This document shows positions 8,352 through 17,185 of a stretch of 64,000 bases of DNA, in pieces (position 1 is the first letter of the stretch; each line of letters starts with the position of its first letter). A program made the translations under genes and the position numbers. The DNA comes from Agrobacterium tumefaciens. GTDB taxonomy: Bacteria; Pseudomonadota; Alphaproteobacteria; Rhizobiales; Rhizobiaceae. The stretch spans positions 2,811,501 to 2,875,500 of the forward strand of contig NZ_CP039888.1 in NCBI RefSeq assembly GCF_005221325.1, given 5' to 3'. The notes below the pieces were generated by a model. The model was not told the origin of the DNA. It did no database searches and worked only from the letters and a program-made list of their open reading frames with translations.

Positions 8352-8960
8352 TTATGCCTCCACGGGTTTGATGCGCGTCGTGCGCGGCAGGCAGACGAAT
8401 TTATCGCCAGCGGTCAGGATGACATCGACGCCGCGCGGGAAGACGGCGTTATTCTCCGCCCAAAGCCTCGGGAATATATCCGGCAGGCCGGAAGGGCTGA
8501 TGAGGTTGACGTGGCGGATGCCGGGGCCGGAGAGCAGCAATTCCCGTCCGCCGTCCAGATCGGATAATTCGATGATGAGCGTCGTGGAGCGATCGGGATA
8601 TTCCTGGCTGCCCTGGGCGAAGAGGCCGAAGGACGCGATGGCGCTGCCTGCCTCAATGACGGCGAAATGCGCAGCCGCTTTTTCTTCTGTAGCAGGTGCG
8701 CCCGTGTGAAATCCGATCCAGCCCGGCACCGCGGTCTTGCGCAATAGGCCGCTCAGCCAGACCGGCGTGTCGTGGTCGCAAAGCGCCAGCAGAACCGCAC
8801 CGGTGGCAGCGGCAAGCGGAAGCGGCGGAGCGACTGCCGTTTCGATTGTCTGCGGCGTGCCCGGGCGGGCCATACCGTCCATCAGCTTCTTGAAAATACG
8901 CTGGGAATCGAAGACGGTGTTGGAAAAGCCGCCCGTCAATGCTTCGGCTTTCACACCCAT
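8352..8960 (-). CDS. phnH: C-P lyase core subunit PhnH
   Basis: 202-aa structural subunit of the PhnGHIJ core. The family pattern is visible at 'GGFSNTVFDSQRIFKKLMDGMARPG' (N-terminal) and 'GRELLLSGPGIRHVNLISPSGLPDIFPRLWAENNAVFPRGVDVI' (C-terminal third). The ATG at 8960 overlaps the phnG TGA by one base; an in-frame TTG one codon upstream is less likely. PhnH is required for phosphonate breakdown but has no assigned catalytic residues of its own. Confidence 0.94.
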   Translation of the reverse strand: MGVKAEALTGGFSNTVFDSQRIFKKLMDGMARPGTPQTIETAVAPPLPLAAATGAVLLALCDHDTPVWLSGLLRKTAVPGWIGFHTGAPATEEKAAAHFAVIEAGSAIASFGLFAQGSQEYPDRSTTLIIELSDLDGGRELLLSGPGIRHVNLISPSGLPDIFPRLWAENNAVFPRGVDVILTAGDKFVCLPRTTRIKPVEA

Positions 8961-9421
8961 CAATCCTCTCCTCGAACCATGGTGAAGAAATCGACCCGCG
9001 TGGCTGCGGTTTCCTTTGTTTTCCGTTCCTTCTCTTCGCTCAGTCTTTTTTCGACCGGTGAAAGAAGCTCGCTCTCGACGAGGTCCCGGGTCGGGAGTTC
9101 CTGCCAGAGTGCGTCGAAAACAGCGGCATACCAGGCCTTCTTGCGGCCGGTGCCGAGAACATGCGCATGGCCGACGGTTCCCGAGGCAAGCTTGACGGTC
9201 GCGCGGGTGACGGTGGTTTCACCGAGATTGAAAGGTGCACCGCCGCCGCCGATACGGCCTTTGACCATGACGAGGCCGGTTTCCGGCCCCCGCACATTTT
9301 CCGTCTGCGGGCTGGCATCCTGCCGGCTCCAGACATTTTCAAGTTCCTGAACGGTGGCGCGGGCAAGAAGCGCCGCCACTCGCTTCCTCTCTGCATGCAT
9401 ATTCGCAGCTTCGTTATTCAT
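8960..9421 (-). CDS. phnG: C-P lyase core subunit PhnG
   Basis: 153-aa first gene of the C-P lyase operon and subunit of the PhnGHIJ core. Recognisable stretches are 'RPRETGLVMVKGRIGGGGAPFNLGETTVTRATVKL' and 'GTVGHAHVLGTGRKKAWYAAVFDALWQ', the PhnG hallmark. An in-frame TTG lies 33 bp upstream, but the ATG at 9421 has AGAGGT 8 bp before it and is preferred. The region upstream holds a palindrome and a Pho-box-like repeat, and phnF diverges from it. PhnF repression and PhoB activation are therefore both plausible. Confidence 0.93.
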   Translation of the reverse strand: MNNEAANMHAERKRVAALLARATVQELENVWSRQDASPQTENVRGPETGLVMVKGRIGGGGAPFNLGETTVTRATVKLASGTVGHAHVLGTGRKKAWYAAVFDALWQELPTRDLVESELLSPVEKRLSEEKERKTKETAATRVDFFTMVRGED

Positions 9422-9435
9422 CGCTTGACCTCTAA

Positions 9436-9453
9436 TGTCTATTGATATAGACA
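9436..9453. promoter_or_regulatory. Palindromic candidate PhnF operator
   Basis: Perfect inverted repeat TGTCTAT (9436-9442) and ATAGACA (9447-9453), overlapped by a second one (TATAG at 9446-9450 with CTATA at 9455-9459). The GTCTATA-type half-site resembles operators of HutC/PhnF-family GntR regulators. It lies just upstream of phnG, about 50 bp from phnF. Assignment to PhnF is by family and position. Confidence 0.6.
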
Positions 9454-9487
9454 ACTATACAATATAAGCTACAATTAACGCCGATGA

Positions 9488-9505
9488 ATGACAAGCGTGT
9501 GACAT
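9488..9505 (-). promoter_or_regulatory. Candidate Pho-box in the phnF-phnG intergenic region
   Basis: On the minus strand the heptamers ATGTCAC and TTGTCAT are separated by exactly 4 bp, matching the CTGTCAT-N4-CTGTCAT PhoB pattern at 5/7 and 6/7 positions. It sits 67 bp upstream of the phnG ATG and overlaps the proposed phnF start codon, so PhoB binding could also affect phnF. This is a weaker match than the phnC site. Confidence 0.5.
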
Positions 9506-10241
9506 GAGCCCTGCAGCAGCGATGAAAAGAAAGAACGGCGTGGCGCTCTGGCGGCAAATTGCCGACCGGATCAGGGGCGAGATTGCAGCTGGCGATCACG
9601 ACGCAACCGGCATGTTGCCGCCCGAGATGACGCTGGCCGAAAAATTCGGCGTCAACCGCCATACCGTCAGAAGCGCCATTGCTGCGCTGGCGAGCGAAGG
9701 CATTCTCGAGCCGATGCAGGGACGCGGCACAATGATTACGCGCAAGGAGCGTTTGAGCTTTCCGATTTCGCTGCGCACGCGCTTTACGGCCGGCATCGCC
9801 GATCAGGTGAAGGAAATGGAGGCGCTGCTGCTTTCCCACACAACCGAGCCGGCAACTGCCGATCTCGCAGCGCGGCTGCAACTGCCATCAGGTGCGACGC
9901 TCATCCGCCTGGAAACCCTGCGCAAGGCGGACAGCCGCCCCGTGTCCCGTTCGACCACATGGTTCCCGGCGGATCGTTTTGCCGGAATAGGTGAGGCCTA
10001 TCAGCAAAGCGGCTCGATCACGGCCGCTTTCAATATCCTTGGTGTGGCGGACTATGTTCGCACGTCGACCGTCATTTCCGCCATCCACGCGGATTCGCAG
10101 GATCTGGCCGATCTCGAACTATCGCCCGGGGCCATCCTGCTTGTCACCCAGGCATTAAATGCCGATATGGATGGCGTGCCGGTGCAATATGCCATCAGCC
10201 GCTTCTCGGCCGACACGGTCGAATTCACGGTGGAAAATTAG
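9504..10241 (+). CDS. phnF: GntR/HutC-family phosphonate operon regulator PhnF
   Basis: 245-aa transcription factor, presumably the local regulator of the C-P lyase genes. The N-terminal winged helix-turn-helix covers about residues 12-80 (ALWRQIADRIRGEIAAG, then MTLAEKFGVNRHTVRSAIAALASEGILE). The C-terminal UTRA/HutC ligand-binding domain begins near residue 95 and includes 'ATLIRLETLRKADSRPVS'. It is divergent from phnG, sharing an 82-bp region with a palindromic candidate operator. There is no strong ribosome site before the chosen ATG, so the start is uncertain. The effector is unknown. Confidence 0.85.
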   Translation: MSPAAAMKRKNGVALWRQIADRIRGEIAAGDHDATGMLPPEMTLAEKFGVNRHTVRSAIAALASEGILEPMQGRGTMITRKERLSFPISLRTRFTAGIADQVKEMEALLLSHTTEPATADLAARLQLPSGATLIRLETLRKADSRPVSRSTTWFPADRFAGIGEAYQQSGSITAAFNILGVADYVRTSTVISAIHADSQDLADLELSPGAILLVTQALNADMDGVPVQYAISRFSADTVEFTVEN

Positions 10242-10250
10242 AGTTCGAGC

Positions 10251-11090
10251 TTACTCCGCCTGCGAAAGTCCGAGCACATCCAGCATGGAGTAGAAACCGG
10301 GCTTCTTGTCGAAGGCCCAGACAGCTGCCGTGATCGCGCCGCGTGCGAAAATGGAGCGGTCGCCGGCATAGTGGGAAAGCTCCACGCGCTCACCTTCTCC
10401 GGCGAAGATCACCGAATGTTCGCCGATCACCGAGCCGCCGCGCAGCGTGGCAAAACCGATGGTGCCGGTCTCACGCGCGCCGGTATGTCCGTCGCGCACG
10501 CGCACGGAAGAGGCGGTCAGATCGACCTTGCGGCCTGCCGCCGCAGCTTCACCCAACAGCAGCGCCGTTCCCGAGGGTGCATCCACCTTGTGCTTGTGGT
10601 GCATTTCCAGAATTTCGATATCCCAGTTCTGCGCATCCAGCGCCTGCGCCGCCTGCTGCGTGAGAACGCTGAGCAGGTTGACGCCGAGGCTCATATTGCC
10701 CGACTTGACGATGCGGGCATGGCGTGATGCTGCCTTGAATTTTTCTTCGTCTTCGGGCGAGCAGCCCGTGGTGCCGATGACGTGTACGATGCGTGCCTGC
10801 GCGGCGAGGCCGGCAAAGGTGACACTCGTTGCCGGTGAGGTGAAATCGATCACCCCTTCCGCATGCAGAAATGCCTGCAGCGGATCGCTGGTGATTTCGA
10901 CGCCGATGGGGCCGAGACCGGAAATTTCACCGGCATCGCGGCCGACAAAAGCCGAACCTTCACGCGCCACTGCGGCATGCAGCTGAACGCCCGGCGTCTG
11001 GTGAATGAGGCGGATCAGCGCCTGTCCCATGCGGCCCGCCGCGCCCACCACCACCAGTTTCATGCCGCTGCTGCCCATGCTGTCACTCAC
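10251..11090 (-). CDS. dapB: 4-hydroxy-tetrahydrodipicolinate reductase DapB
   Basis: Cytoplasmic NAD(P)H-dependent reductase of the lysine/diaminopimelate pathway, about 279 aa. The nucleotide-binding loop is [13 protein letters not shown] near the N-terminus. The family signature '[20 protein letters not shown]' lies near residue 165, and '[18 protein letters not shown]' towards the end. The chosen start is GTG (MSDSMG...); ATGs at 11078 and at the MKLVVVG codon are alternatives. It converges on phnF with a 9-bp gap. No terminator is evident there. Confidence 0.95.
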   Translation of the reverse strand: MSDSMGSSGMKLVVVGAAGRMGQALIRLIHQTPGVQLHAAVAREGSAFVGRDAGEISGLGPIGVEITSDPLQAFLHAEGVIDFTSPATSVTFAGLAAQARIVHVIGTTGCSPEDEEKFKAASRHARIVKSGNMSLGVNLLSVLTQQAAQALDAQNWDIEILEMHHKHKVDAPSGTALLLGEAAAAGRKVDLTASSVRVRDGHTGARETGTIGFATLRGGSVIGEHSVIFAGEGERVELSHYAGDRSIFARGAITAAVWAFDKKPGFYSMLDVLGLSQAE

Positions 11091-11205
11091 TTTTCATGTC
11101 GGGCGGATCGGAACCCGCCGGTATCGGATGTTTGCTACAGCGACGTTAAAGACCGTCCGCCCGCTTCGCAAGCATCACATGTGAAGGGGTGTCCTTCAAA
11201 ACCGA

Positions 11206-12240
11206 TCAGGCTCTCCAGCGCCGGCCGTCCAGCGACAGGCCGAAATCGGAAGGCGTTCTGGCATAGGTGGCAAGCCCGGAAAGGGCCGCTTGCGGATGGG
11301 TGACGACGAATGTCGGAATGGTCCGCATCAGGGCGGTGTGCGGCGCCTTGTCCTCGAAAGCGGCCCGGAATTCCGGGCTCTTCAGCGCGGGGATGATCTT
11401 CTGCGAAATGCCGCCGGCGAGATAAACGCCGCCCTTGGCCATGAAGATCAGCGCAAGGTCACCCGCCACACGGCCGAGATAGGTGCTGAACAGCGAGAGC
11501 GTTTCTTTCGCCTGCGCGTTCTGGCCGGAAAGACCCTGCGACGTGATATCGGCCGGATCGGAGAAGACGGCGTCAATTCCATCGGCGATGCAGACGGCGC
11601 GGTAAAGATTGACCAGTCCACGCCCGCACAGGATTTGCTCACCCGCGACACGGCCCTCGATGGTTTCGATATGGGGGAAAACCGCATAGTCACGCGCGCT
11701 TCTCGGGCCGATATCGATATGGCCGCCTTCGCCAGGCACCGGAAACCACATATGGCGGGCATAGACCAGCCCGGCGACGCCGAGCCCCGTGCCCGGTCCG
11801 AGAACGACGCGCGATGCAAGCACGTCTTTTTTGCCGGAGCCGATGGCGTCGCGGTTATCGTCGTCAAGGGCTGCAATCGCGAGAGCCTGTGCCTCGAAGT
11901 CGTTGATGACGATGACGTCCTTCAGGCCGAGATTGGCGAGCATGTCCTTCGGCTTGACGACCCAGTGGCAATTGGTGAGCGGAATCTCGTCGCCTTCGAT
12001 CGGGCCGGCAATCGCAAGAATGGTGGAGACCGGCTGAAGCGAGGTCTTGTCCAGAACCGCCTGCTGGATGGCGTCATCGATAGCAGGATATTCTGCCGTC
12101 TTCACGGTGGTGAGGTGCACCGGTGCCGCAAAGGAATCGATCAGAATGGAAAAGCGGGCATTGGTGCCGCCGATGTCGCCAAGAAGGATCGGGAAGGACA
12201 GATATTCGGTATCGGACGTCTTCGGCATTGCCTGTTCCAT
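11206..12240 (-). CDS. glk: Glucokinase
   Basis: 344-aa ROK-unrelated bacterial glucokinase (GLK family) that phosphorylates glucose with ATP. The phosphate-binding motif [15 protein letters not shown] lies near residues 18-33, followed by '[22 protein letters not shown]', '[15 protein letters not shown]', '[13 protein letters not shown]', and the glucose-binding '[13 protein letters not shown]'. The start is either the ATG at 12240 or a second ATG at 12228; neither ribosome site is strong. It follows mgsA by 15 bp in the same direction, so the two probably form an operon. Confidence 0.95.
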   Translation of the reverse strand: MEQAMPKTSDTEYLSFPILLGDIGGTNARFSILIDSFAAPVHLTTVKTAEYPAIDDAIQQAVLDKTSLQPVSTILAIAGPIEGDEIPLTNCHWVVKPKDMLANLGLKDVIVINDFEAQALAIAALDDDNRDAIGSGKKDVLASRVVLGPGTGLGVAGLVYARHMWFPVPGEGGHIDIGPRSARDYAVFPHIETIEGRVAGEQILCGRGLVNLYRAVCIADGIDAVFSDPADITSQGLSGQNAQAKETLSLFSTYLGRVAGDLALIFMAKGGVYLAGGISQKIIPALKSPEFRAAFEDKAPHTALMRTIPTFVVTHPQAALSGLATYARTPSDFGLSLDGRRWRA

Positions 12241-12255
12241 ATTGGTGGGTGCGGG

Positions 12256-12639
12256 TCAGTCGGCGGAATTGAAGTCGATCATGTTTTCTGCGGTGGCGCG
12301 GTTGAGCGCCATGGGAATGTCATAGACCGTGGCAAGACGCGTCAGCGCTTTCACGTCGACATCATGCGGCATGGCCGTCAGCGGATCGGTAAAGAAGATC
12401 AGCATGTCCACTTCACCAGTGGCGATCATCGCGCCGATCTGCTGGTCGCCGCCGAGGGGACCGCTTTTGAGGCGAATGACCTCAAGGCCCGGACATGCTT
12501 CCTGTACCCGCCCGCCAGTGGTGCCGGTGGCGACGATCCTGAAACCGGCAAGCGCCTTCTGATGGTGACGGGCGAAATCCGCCATATCGTCCTTTTTCTC
12601 GTCGTGAGCGATGAGCGCGATACAGCGTTGCCCTTCCAT
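12256..12639 (-). CDS. mgsA: Methylglyoxal synthase
   Basis: 127-aa enzyme that converts dihydroxyacetone phosphate to methylglyoxal and phosphate, a bypass of lower glycolysis under phosphate limitation. The catalytic segment [20 protein letters not shown] is intact, with the proposed base Asp at about residue 65 (Asp71 in E. coli). The length is slightly shorter than E. coli MgsA (152 aa) because it lacks the N-terminal extension. It lies directly upstream of glk; pairing glucose entry with a triose-phosphate overflow route makes physiological sense but the link is inference. Confidence 0.93.
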   Translation of the reverse strand: MEGQRCIALIAHDEKKDDMADFARHHQKALAGFRIVATGTTGGRVQEACPGLEVIRLKSGPLGGDQQIGAMIATGEVDMLIFFTDPLTAMPHDVDVKALTRLATVYDIPMALNRATAENMIDFNSAD

Positions 12640-12738
12640 GGTCCCAGCCCGTCCTCAAAGAATTAAATCGATTTGAAGCCTTCTATAACAGCTTGCCGCC
12701 ATTTGAAAAGGGAAGCTGTTGAATGCCTCATTTCTGTT

Positions 12739-13800
12739 TCAGTTCAATGTCGGACGCTGGGTCGGAAGCGGAATATCCGAAGGCGGTTGCAGGGCGGGAG
12801 CGGCCTGAATGACCTGCTCCACGTTCTGCTGGCGTGCGGCCGGGGCCTGAGCCGGTGTCGGCGAATAGGCCTGGGCGGCAAGACCCTCGGGGTTGGCGGA
12901 AGGGGCAGCGGCGACTGCGGCGCAGGCCGCGGGCAGATCGGAAACCATGACCTGGCGCGGCTTCACCGGTTTGGCATTGGGGTCCTTTTTCGGCGGCGCC
13001 CATGGTTCCTTGGTGAACCACCAGGCAAGCGACTTGTCGCAACCGTCGCCTTTGCCGACCTCCGCCTGTGGTTTGCAGTTGGGAGCGCCGGGCGGGCATT
13101 CGAGACGGATGTGGAAATGTTCGTCATGGCCGTAGATCGGCCTGATCTTGCCCATGAAGGTGCGATCGCCGGTCCATGTCTGGCAGAGCTTCTGCTTGAT
13201 GGCCGGGTTGACGAAGACACGTTCCACCTGCGGGTAACTTGCCGCCATCATCACCAGCCGGGCATTCAGCGGCGACCATTTACGGTCATCGACCGTCAGG
13301 AACTTGCTCTTGTCCAGCATCGAGATGAAAGGCACCGTTTCGCGCTGCTCCACGGTCAGCCGGGGAGTGGGCATGGGCCGCCACCAGACGTCGACATCGA
13401 GGCCGATCTGGTGCGAGGCGTGGCCGGTCAGCATCGGGCCGCCGCGCGGCTGGGAAATATCGCCAAGCAGCAATCCCGGCCAGCCGATCTTCTGCGCATC
13501 CTGCGAAAAGCGCTCGAGGAAGGAAATCAGCTGCGGCTGGCCCCAGCGCCGGTTGCGCGAAAGGCGCATGGCCTGCCAGCCGGGACCATCCGTCGGCATG
13601 GCGATGGCGCCGGACTGGCAGCCCTTGGCATAGGAGCCAATCGGCTGGGAGGTTGCGGCGGAAGGCAGAGCCATGTGGCCAAACACTTCTTTCGCGGGCC
13701 GGTCTTCGGCCGATGCGGCCTCGATCTGCAATTGAAGCGCGGAGACGACCGATATCGCCAGCATGGCCGCCTTGAAAACTCTTGATGATCCCGCCGTCAT
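12739..13800 (-). CDS. mepA: Penicillin-insensitive murein endopeptidase MepA
   Basis: 353-aa periplasmic LAS-family metallopeptidase that cuts peptidoglycan cross-links. A signal peptide runs to about residue 31 (ALQLQIEAASA). Zinc-ligand motifs are visible at 'GGPMLTGHASHQIGLDVDVW' and 'IYGHDEHFHIRLECPPG', and 'GKSYAKGC'-like sequence (QPIGSYAKGCQSG) marks the N-terminal part. The C-terminal 90 residues are proline/alanine-rich and low in complexity, an extension beyond the enzyme. It is divergent from the yejA-like gene with about 200 bp between, suggesting release and uptake of wall fragments work together. Confidence 0.92.
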   Translation of the reverse strand: MTAGSSRVFKAAMLAISVVSALQLQIEAASAEDRPAKEVFGHMALPSAATSQPIGSYAKGCQSGAIAMPTDGPGWQAMRLSRNRRWGQPQLISFLERFSQDAQKIGWPGLLLGDISQPRGGPMLTGHASHQIGLDVDVWWRPMPTPRLTVEQRETVPFISMLDKSKFLTVDDRKWSPLNARLVMMAASYPQVERVFVNPAIKQKLCQTWTGDRTFMGKIRPIYGHDEHFHIRLECPPGAPNCKPQAEVGKGDGCDKSLAWWFTKEPWAPPKKDPNAKPVKPRQVMVSDLPAACAAVAAAPSANPEGLAAQAYSPTPAQAPAARQQNVEQVIQAAPALQPPSDIPLPTQRPTLN

Positions 13801-14002
13801 ATAGCCGTGCCCGTCCGATCAGGTGATTCTCTTGCCCCAAGAATAAACTGGAACGGGATTTTGGTGAAACCATGTTTCGCTTGGCCCTCGCAAAGCGGTG
13901 ATAAAGACGCCGATAAAGAGCTTGTGAGTCAGCGCATCTGTTTTTTGCCAATCTTTCTTTTATGCTCTCTCCAGCAAGCACAAAAACAGGGACATTCCCC
14001 CG

Positions 14003-15847
14003 ATGATATTGGCACCACTGAAATCCCGTATCCTTGTCGCTCTCGCGACATCCGCCCTGTTGATACCGGCGCTGGCTTCCGCCCAGTCGGCGGATGTCTG
14101 GCGAAAGGGGATTTCGACGGTCGGGGAGCTGAAACATCCCGATGGTTTCGACCATTTCGACTATGTGAATACCAAGGCGCCGAAGGGCGGCACATTGCGC
14201 CTGTCGACATCAGGCACTTTCGATACGCTCAATCCGCTGCTTGCTAAGGGCGAGAGGGCAACGGGCCTTTCGCTGGTTTACGATACGCTGATGAAATCGA
14301 CGGAAGAGGAACTGTCGGCTTCCTACGGTTTGCTGGCCGAGGGCGTGAGTTATCCCGACGATATTACGAAGGCGACGTTCCGGCTGCGGCAGGACGCCAA
14401 ATGGGCGGACGGCAAACCGGTAACGCCCGAGGATGTCGTCTTCAGCTTCGAAAAAGCGAAGGATCTGAGCCCGCAACTCTCGACCTATTACACCCACGTC
14501 ACCAAGGCGGAGGTGAGCGGCGAAAGGGACATTACCTTCACCTTCGATGAAAAGAACAATCGCGAATTGCCGCAGATCGTCGGGCAGTTGCTGATCGTTC
14601 CCAAGCACTGGTGGGAAGGCGCCGGCCCCGATGGCAAACCGCGCGACATATCGCGCGGTACGCTGGAACCGGTCATGGGCTCCGGTCCGTACAAGATCGC
14701 AGCCGTCTCCCCCGGCTCGTCTATCACCTATGAACGCCGTGACGATTATTGGGGCAAGGACGTCAATGTGAATGTGGGAATGAACAATTTCAAAACCGTC
14801 GCTTACACTTTCTTTGCCGATCAGGACGTGGAGTTCCAGGCTTTCAAATCGGGCACAGTCGATTTCCGGCAGGAAGCCTCCTCCAGCCGCTGGGTCACGG
14901 GTTATGATTTTCCGGCCGTGAAGGAAGGCCGCGTCAAGAAAGAGGAACTGCCGAATATTTATCGCTCCGTCGGCATCATGCAGGCCTTCGTGCCGAACAT
15001 GCGGCGCGAGAAGTTCCAGAACCCCAACCTGCGCAAGGCACTGAACTACGCCTTCGATTTCGAAGAGCTGAACCGCACGCTGGCTTACGGTCAGTTCCAG
15101 CGCATCAACAGCTTCTTCATGGGCAGCGAACTGGCTTCCTCCGGCCTGCCGACAGGCCGCGAACTGGAAATTCTTCAGGAGCTGAAGGATCAGGTTCCGC
15201 CGGAGGTCTTCACGACGGAATATAAGAATCCGGTGGCGGGCGATCCGGCAAAGCAGCGCGACAATCTGCGCGAAGCCGTCAGGCTGATGAAGGAAGCAGG
15301 ATACGAACTGCGCGGCAATCGCATGGTCAATGCCAAGACCGGCCAGCAACTCGATATGGAGTTTCTGATCGATTCCGCCGGCATGGAACGAACCATCCTT
15401 CCCTATGTCCAGAGTCTGAAGAAAATCGGCATCAACGCGACCATCCGCACGGTCGATGCCTCGCAATTCACCAACCGTACCCGCAGCTTTGATTACGATA
15501 TTATCGTCAAGCTTTGGGCGACATCGGCCAATCCCGGCAACGAGCAGGCGGATTTCTGGGGTTCGGCAGCCGCCGACCGGCAGGGTTCCAACAATCTCGC
15601 CGGCATCAAGAACCCGGCCGTGGATGCCCTGGTCAGGAAGGTCATATTTGCGCCCAACCGGGATGAGCAGGTGGCCGCTGCCCGCGCACTCGATCGGATG
15701 CTTCTGGCAAACAGCTATGTCATTCCGCAATTTTACCGCGGCGAGATGTTCATCGCCTACTGGAACACCCTCATCCGCCCCGAAAACCTGCCCGAATACG
15801 GCGTCGGTTTCCCGGAGGCCTGGTGGTCCAGCCAAGCGGGACAATAA
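14003..15847 (+). CDS. yejA: YejA-like peptide/muropeptide ABC transporter substrate-binding protein
   Basis: 614-aa family-5 extracellular binding protein with a signal peptide (ILVALATSALLIPALASA). Family features are 'GELKHPDGFDHFDYVNTKAPKGGTLRLS' at the mature N-terminus, 'SYPDDITKATFRLRQDAKWADGKPVTPEDVVFSFE' near residues 110-145, and 'MGSGPYKI'. It heads the yejABEF cluster. In A. tumefaciens I recall that the YejBEF system with a YejA-like binding protein named YepA imports peptidoglycan fragments; whether this gene is YepA needs a direct comparison. Oligopeptide import is the general family role. The 243-bp gap before yejB holds a palindromic repeat. Confidence 0.9.
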   Translation: MILAPLKSRILVALATSALLIPALASAQSADVWRKGISTVGELKHPDGFDHFDYVNTKAPKGGTLRLSTSGTFDTLNPLLAKGERATGLSLVYDTLMKSTEEELSASYGLLAEGVSYPDDITKATFRLRQDAKWADGKPVTPEDVVFSFEKAKDLSPQLSTYYTHVTKAEVSGERDITFTFDEKNNRELPQIVGQLLIVPKHWWEGAGPDGKPRDISRGTLEPVMGSGPYKIAAVSPGSSITYERRDDYWGKDVNVNVGMNNFKTVAYTFFADQDVEFQAFKSGTVDFRQEASSSRWVTGYDFPAVKEGRVKKEELPNIYRSVGIMQAFVPNMRREKFQNPNLRKALNYAFDFEELNRTLAYGQFQRINSFFMGSELASSGLPTGRELEILQELKDQVPPEVFTTEYKNPVAGDPAKQRDNLREAVRLMKEAGYELRGNRMVNAKTGQQLDMEFLIDSAGMERTILPYVQSLKKIGINATIRTVDASQFTNRTRSFDYDIIVKLWATSANPGNEQADFWGSAAADRQGSNNLAGIKNPAVDALVRKVIFAPNRDEQVAAARALDRMLLANSYVIPQFYRGEMFIAYWNTLIRPENLPEYGVGFPEAWWSSQAGQ

Positions 15848-15970
15848 CGCTAGCCTTGCTTTCGCGACGAAGGCTTGATTCACATAGGGCGAGACGAATC
15901 GCTTGGAGCGCACGCAAGGCGCTTTCACGAAAGGACCGGGTTTGACTGAAACGAAAACCGCTGACTTACA

Positions 15971-16014
15971 GCATTTCCAGGAAAAGTGGTCCCCGGTTTT
16001 CCGTCCGGAAATGC
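15971..16014. repeat. Palindromic intergenic repeat between yejA and yejB
   Basis: GCATTTCC (15971-15978) pairs with GGAAATGC (16007-16014), and GGAAAA (15980-15985) with TTTTCC (15997-16002). The core AAAAGTGGTCCCCGGTTTT is shared, with one change, with the minus-strand core of the repeat at 5384-5430. Sequence just downstream (TTAGAGCGTTTTCGCAATTC) resembles another common rhizobial intergenic motif. Confidence 0.75.
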
Positions 16015-16090
16015 GCCAAAATAAAAAGTTAGAGCGTTTTCGCAATTCGAAGAAATGCGGAAGCGTTCTGACGCCCGGGAGCAGAGGCTG

Positions 16091-17185
16091 ATGGGCGCCT
16101 ATATCCTCAGACGTCTGGCGCTGATGATCCCGACGATCGTCGGCATCATGGGCATTTCGTTTCTCGTCATCCAGTTCGCGCCGGGCGGGCCGGTGGAACA
16201 GGTCGTGGCGCAGCTGACCGGGCAGGGCGACAGCGCCTCCGACCGGCTCTCCGGCGGCGGCGATCTCATGGGCCAGTCCGGTGGTTTCGATGAAAGCGGC
16301 TCGAAATATCGCGGCGCACAGGGCCTTGACCCTGAGTTGATCAAGAAGCTCGAAAAACAGTTCGGCTTCGACAAGCCGCCGCTCACCCGTTTTCTTGAAA
16401 TGATGTGGAATTACATCCGCTTCGACTTCGGCGACAGCTTCTTCCGCAACTCGTCGGTGATCGATCTCATCATCGACAAGCTGCCGGTCTCGGCCTCGCT
16501 CGGCTTCTGGATCCTGATCATTTCCTACGTGATTTCCATTCCGCTCGGCATCAAGAAAGCCGTTTCCGATGGCTCGACCTTCGATGTCTGGACATCGGGC
16601 ATCATCATCATCGGTTATGCGGTGCCAAGCTTCCTGTTCGGCATCCTGCTCATCGTGCTTTTCGCCGGCGGTTCGTTCTTCGACTGGTTTCCGCTGCGCG
16701 GTCTGGTTTCGGATAATTTCGACCAGCTGAACTGGTGGCAGAAGATCATCGACTATTTCTGGCACCTGACGCTGCCGCTGATCGCGCTGTCGCTTTCGGC
16801 CTTCGCGACAACCACGCTTCTGACCAAAAATTCCTTCATCGACGAGATCAAGAAGCAATATGTCGTCACCGCCCGCGCCAAGGGTCTCACCGAACGCAGG
16901 GTTCTCTACGGTCATGTCTTCCGCAACGCGATGCTGATTGTGATCGCCGGTTTTCCGGGCGCCTTCATCTCGGCCTTCTTCACCGGTTCGCTGCTGATCG
17001 AGAATATCTTCTCGCTGGATGGTCTCGGCCGTCTCGGTTATCTCTCGGTGGTCAACCGTGATTATCCGATCGTTTTCGGCACGCTCTTCATCTTTTCGCT
17101 GATGGGCCTCGTCGTCGGCCTGCTGTCCGACCTGATCTACACCTGGATCGATCCGCGCATCGATTTCGAGCGGAGGGACGTGTGA
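16091..17185 (+). CDS. yejB: Peptide ABC transporter permease YejB
   Basis: 364-aa inner-membrane permease of the YejABEF importer. The N-terminus [19 protein letters not shown] matches the DppB/YejB start, and the permease core with the EAA loop '[25 protein letters not shown]' lies near residues 255-285. A long loop after the first membrane segment (residues about 45-105, [16 protein letters not shown]) is characteristic of YejB. An in-frame ATG 36 bp upstream is open, but AGAGG before 16091 fits this start best. Its stop overlaps the yejE ATG by one base. Confidence 0.93.
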   Translation: MGAYILRRLALMIPTIVGIMGISFLVIQFAPGGPVEQVVAQLTGQGDSASDRLSGGGDLMGQSGGFDESGSKYRGAQGLDPELIKKLEKQFGFDKPPLTRFLEMMWNYIRFDFGDSFFRNSSVIDLIIDKLPVSASLGFWILIISYVISIPLGIKKAVSDGSTFDVWTSGIIIIGYAVPSFLFGILLIVLFAGGSFFDWFPLRGLVSDNFDQLNWWQKIIDYFWHLTLPLIALSLSAFATTTLLTKNSFIDEIKKQYVVTARAKGLTERRVLYGHVFRNAMLIVIAGFPGAFISAFFTGSLLIENIFSLDGLGRLGYLSVVNRDYPIVFGTLFIFSLMGLVVGLLSDLIYTWIDPRIDFERRDV

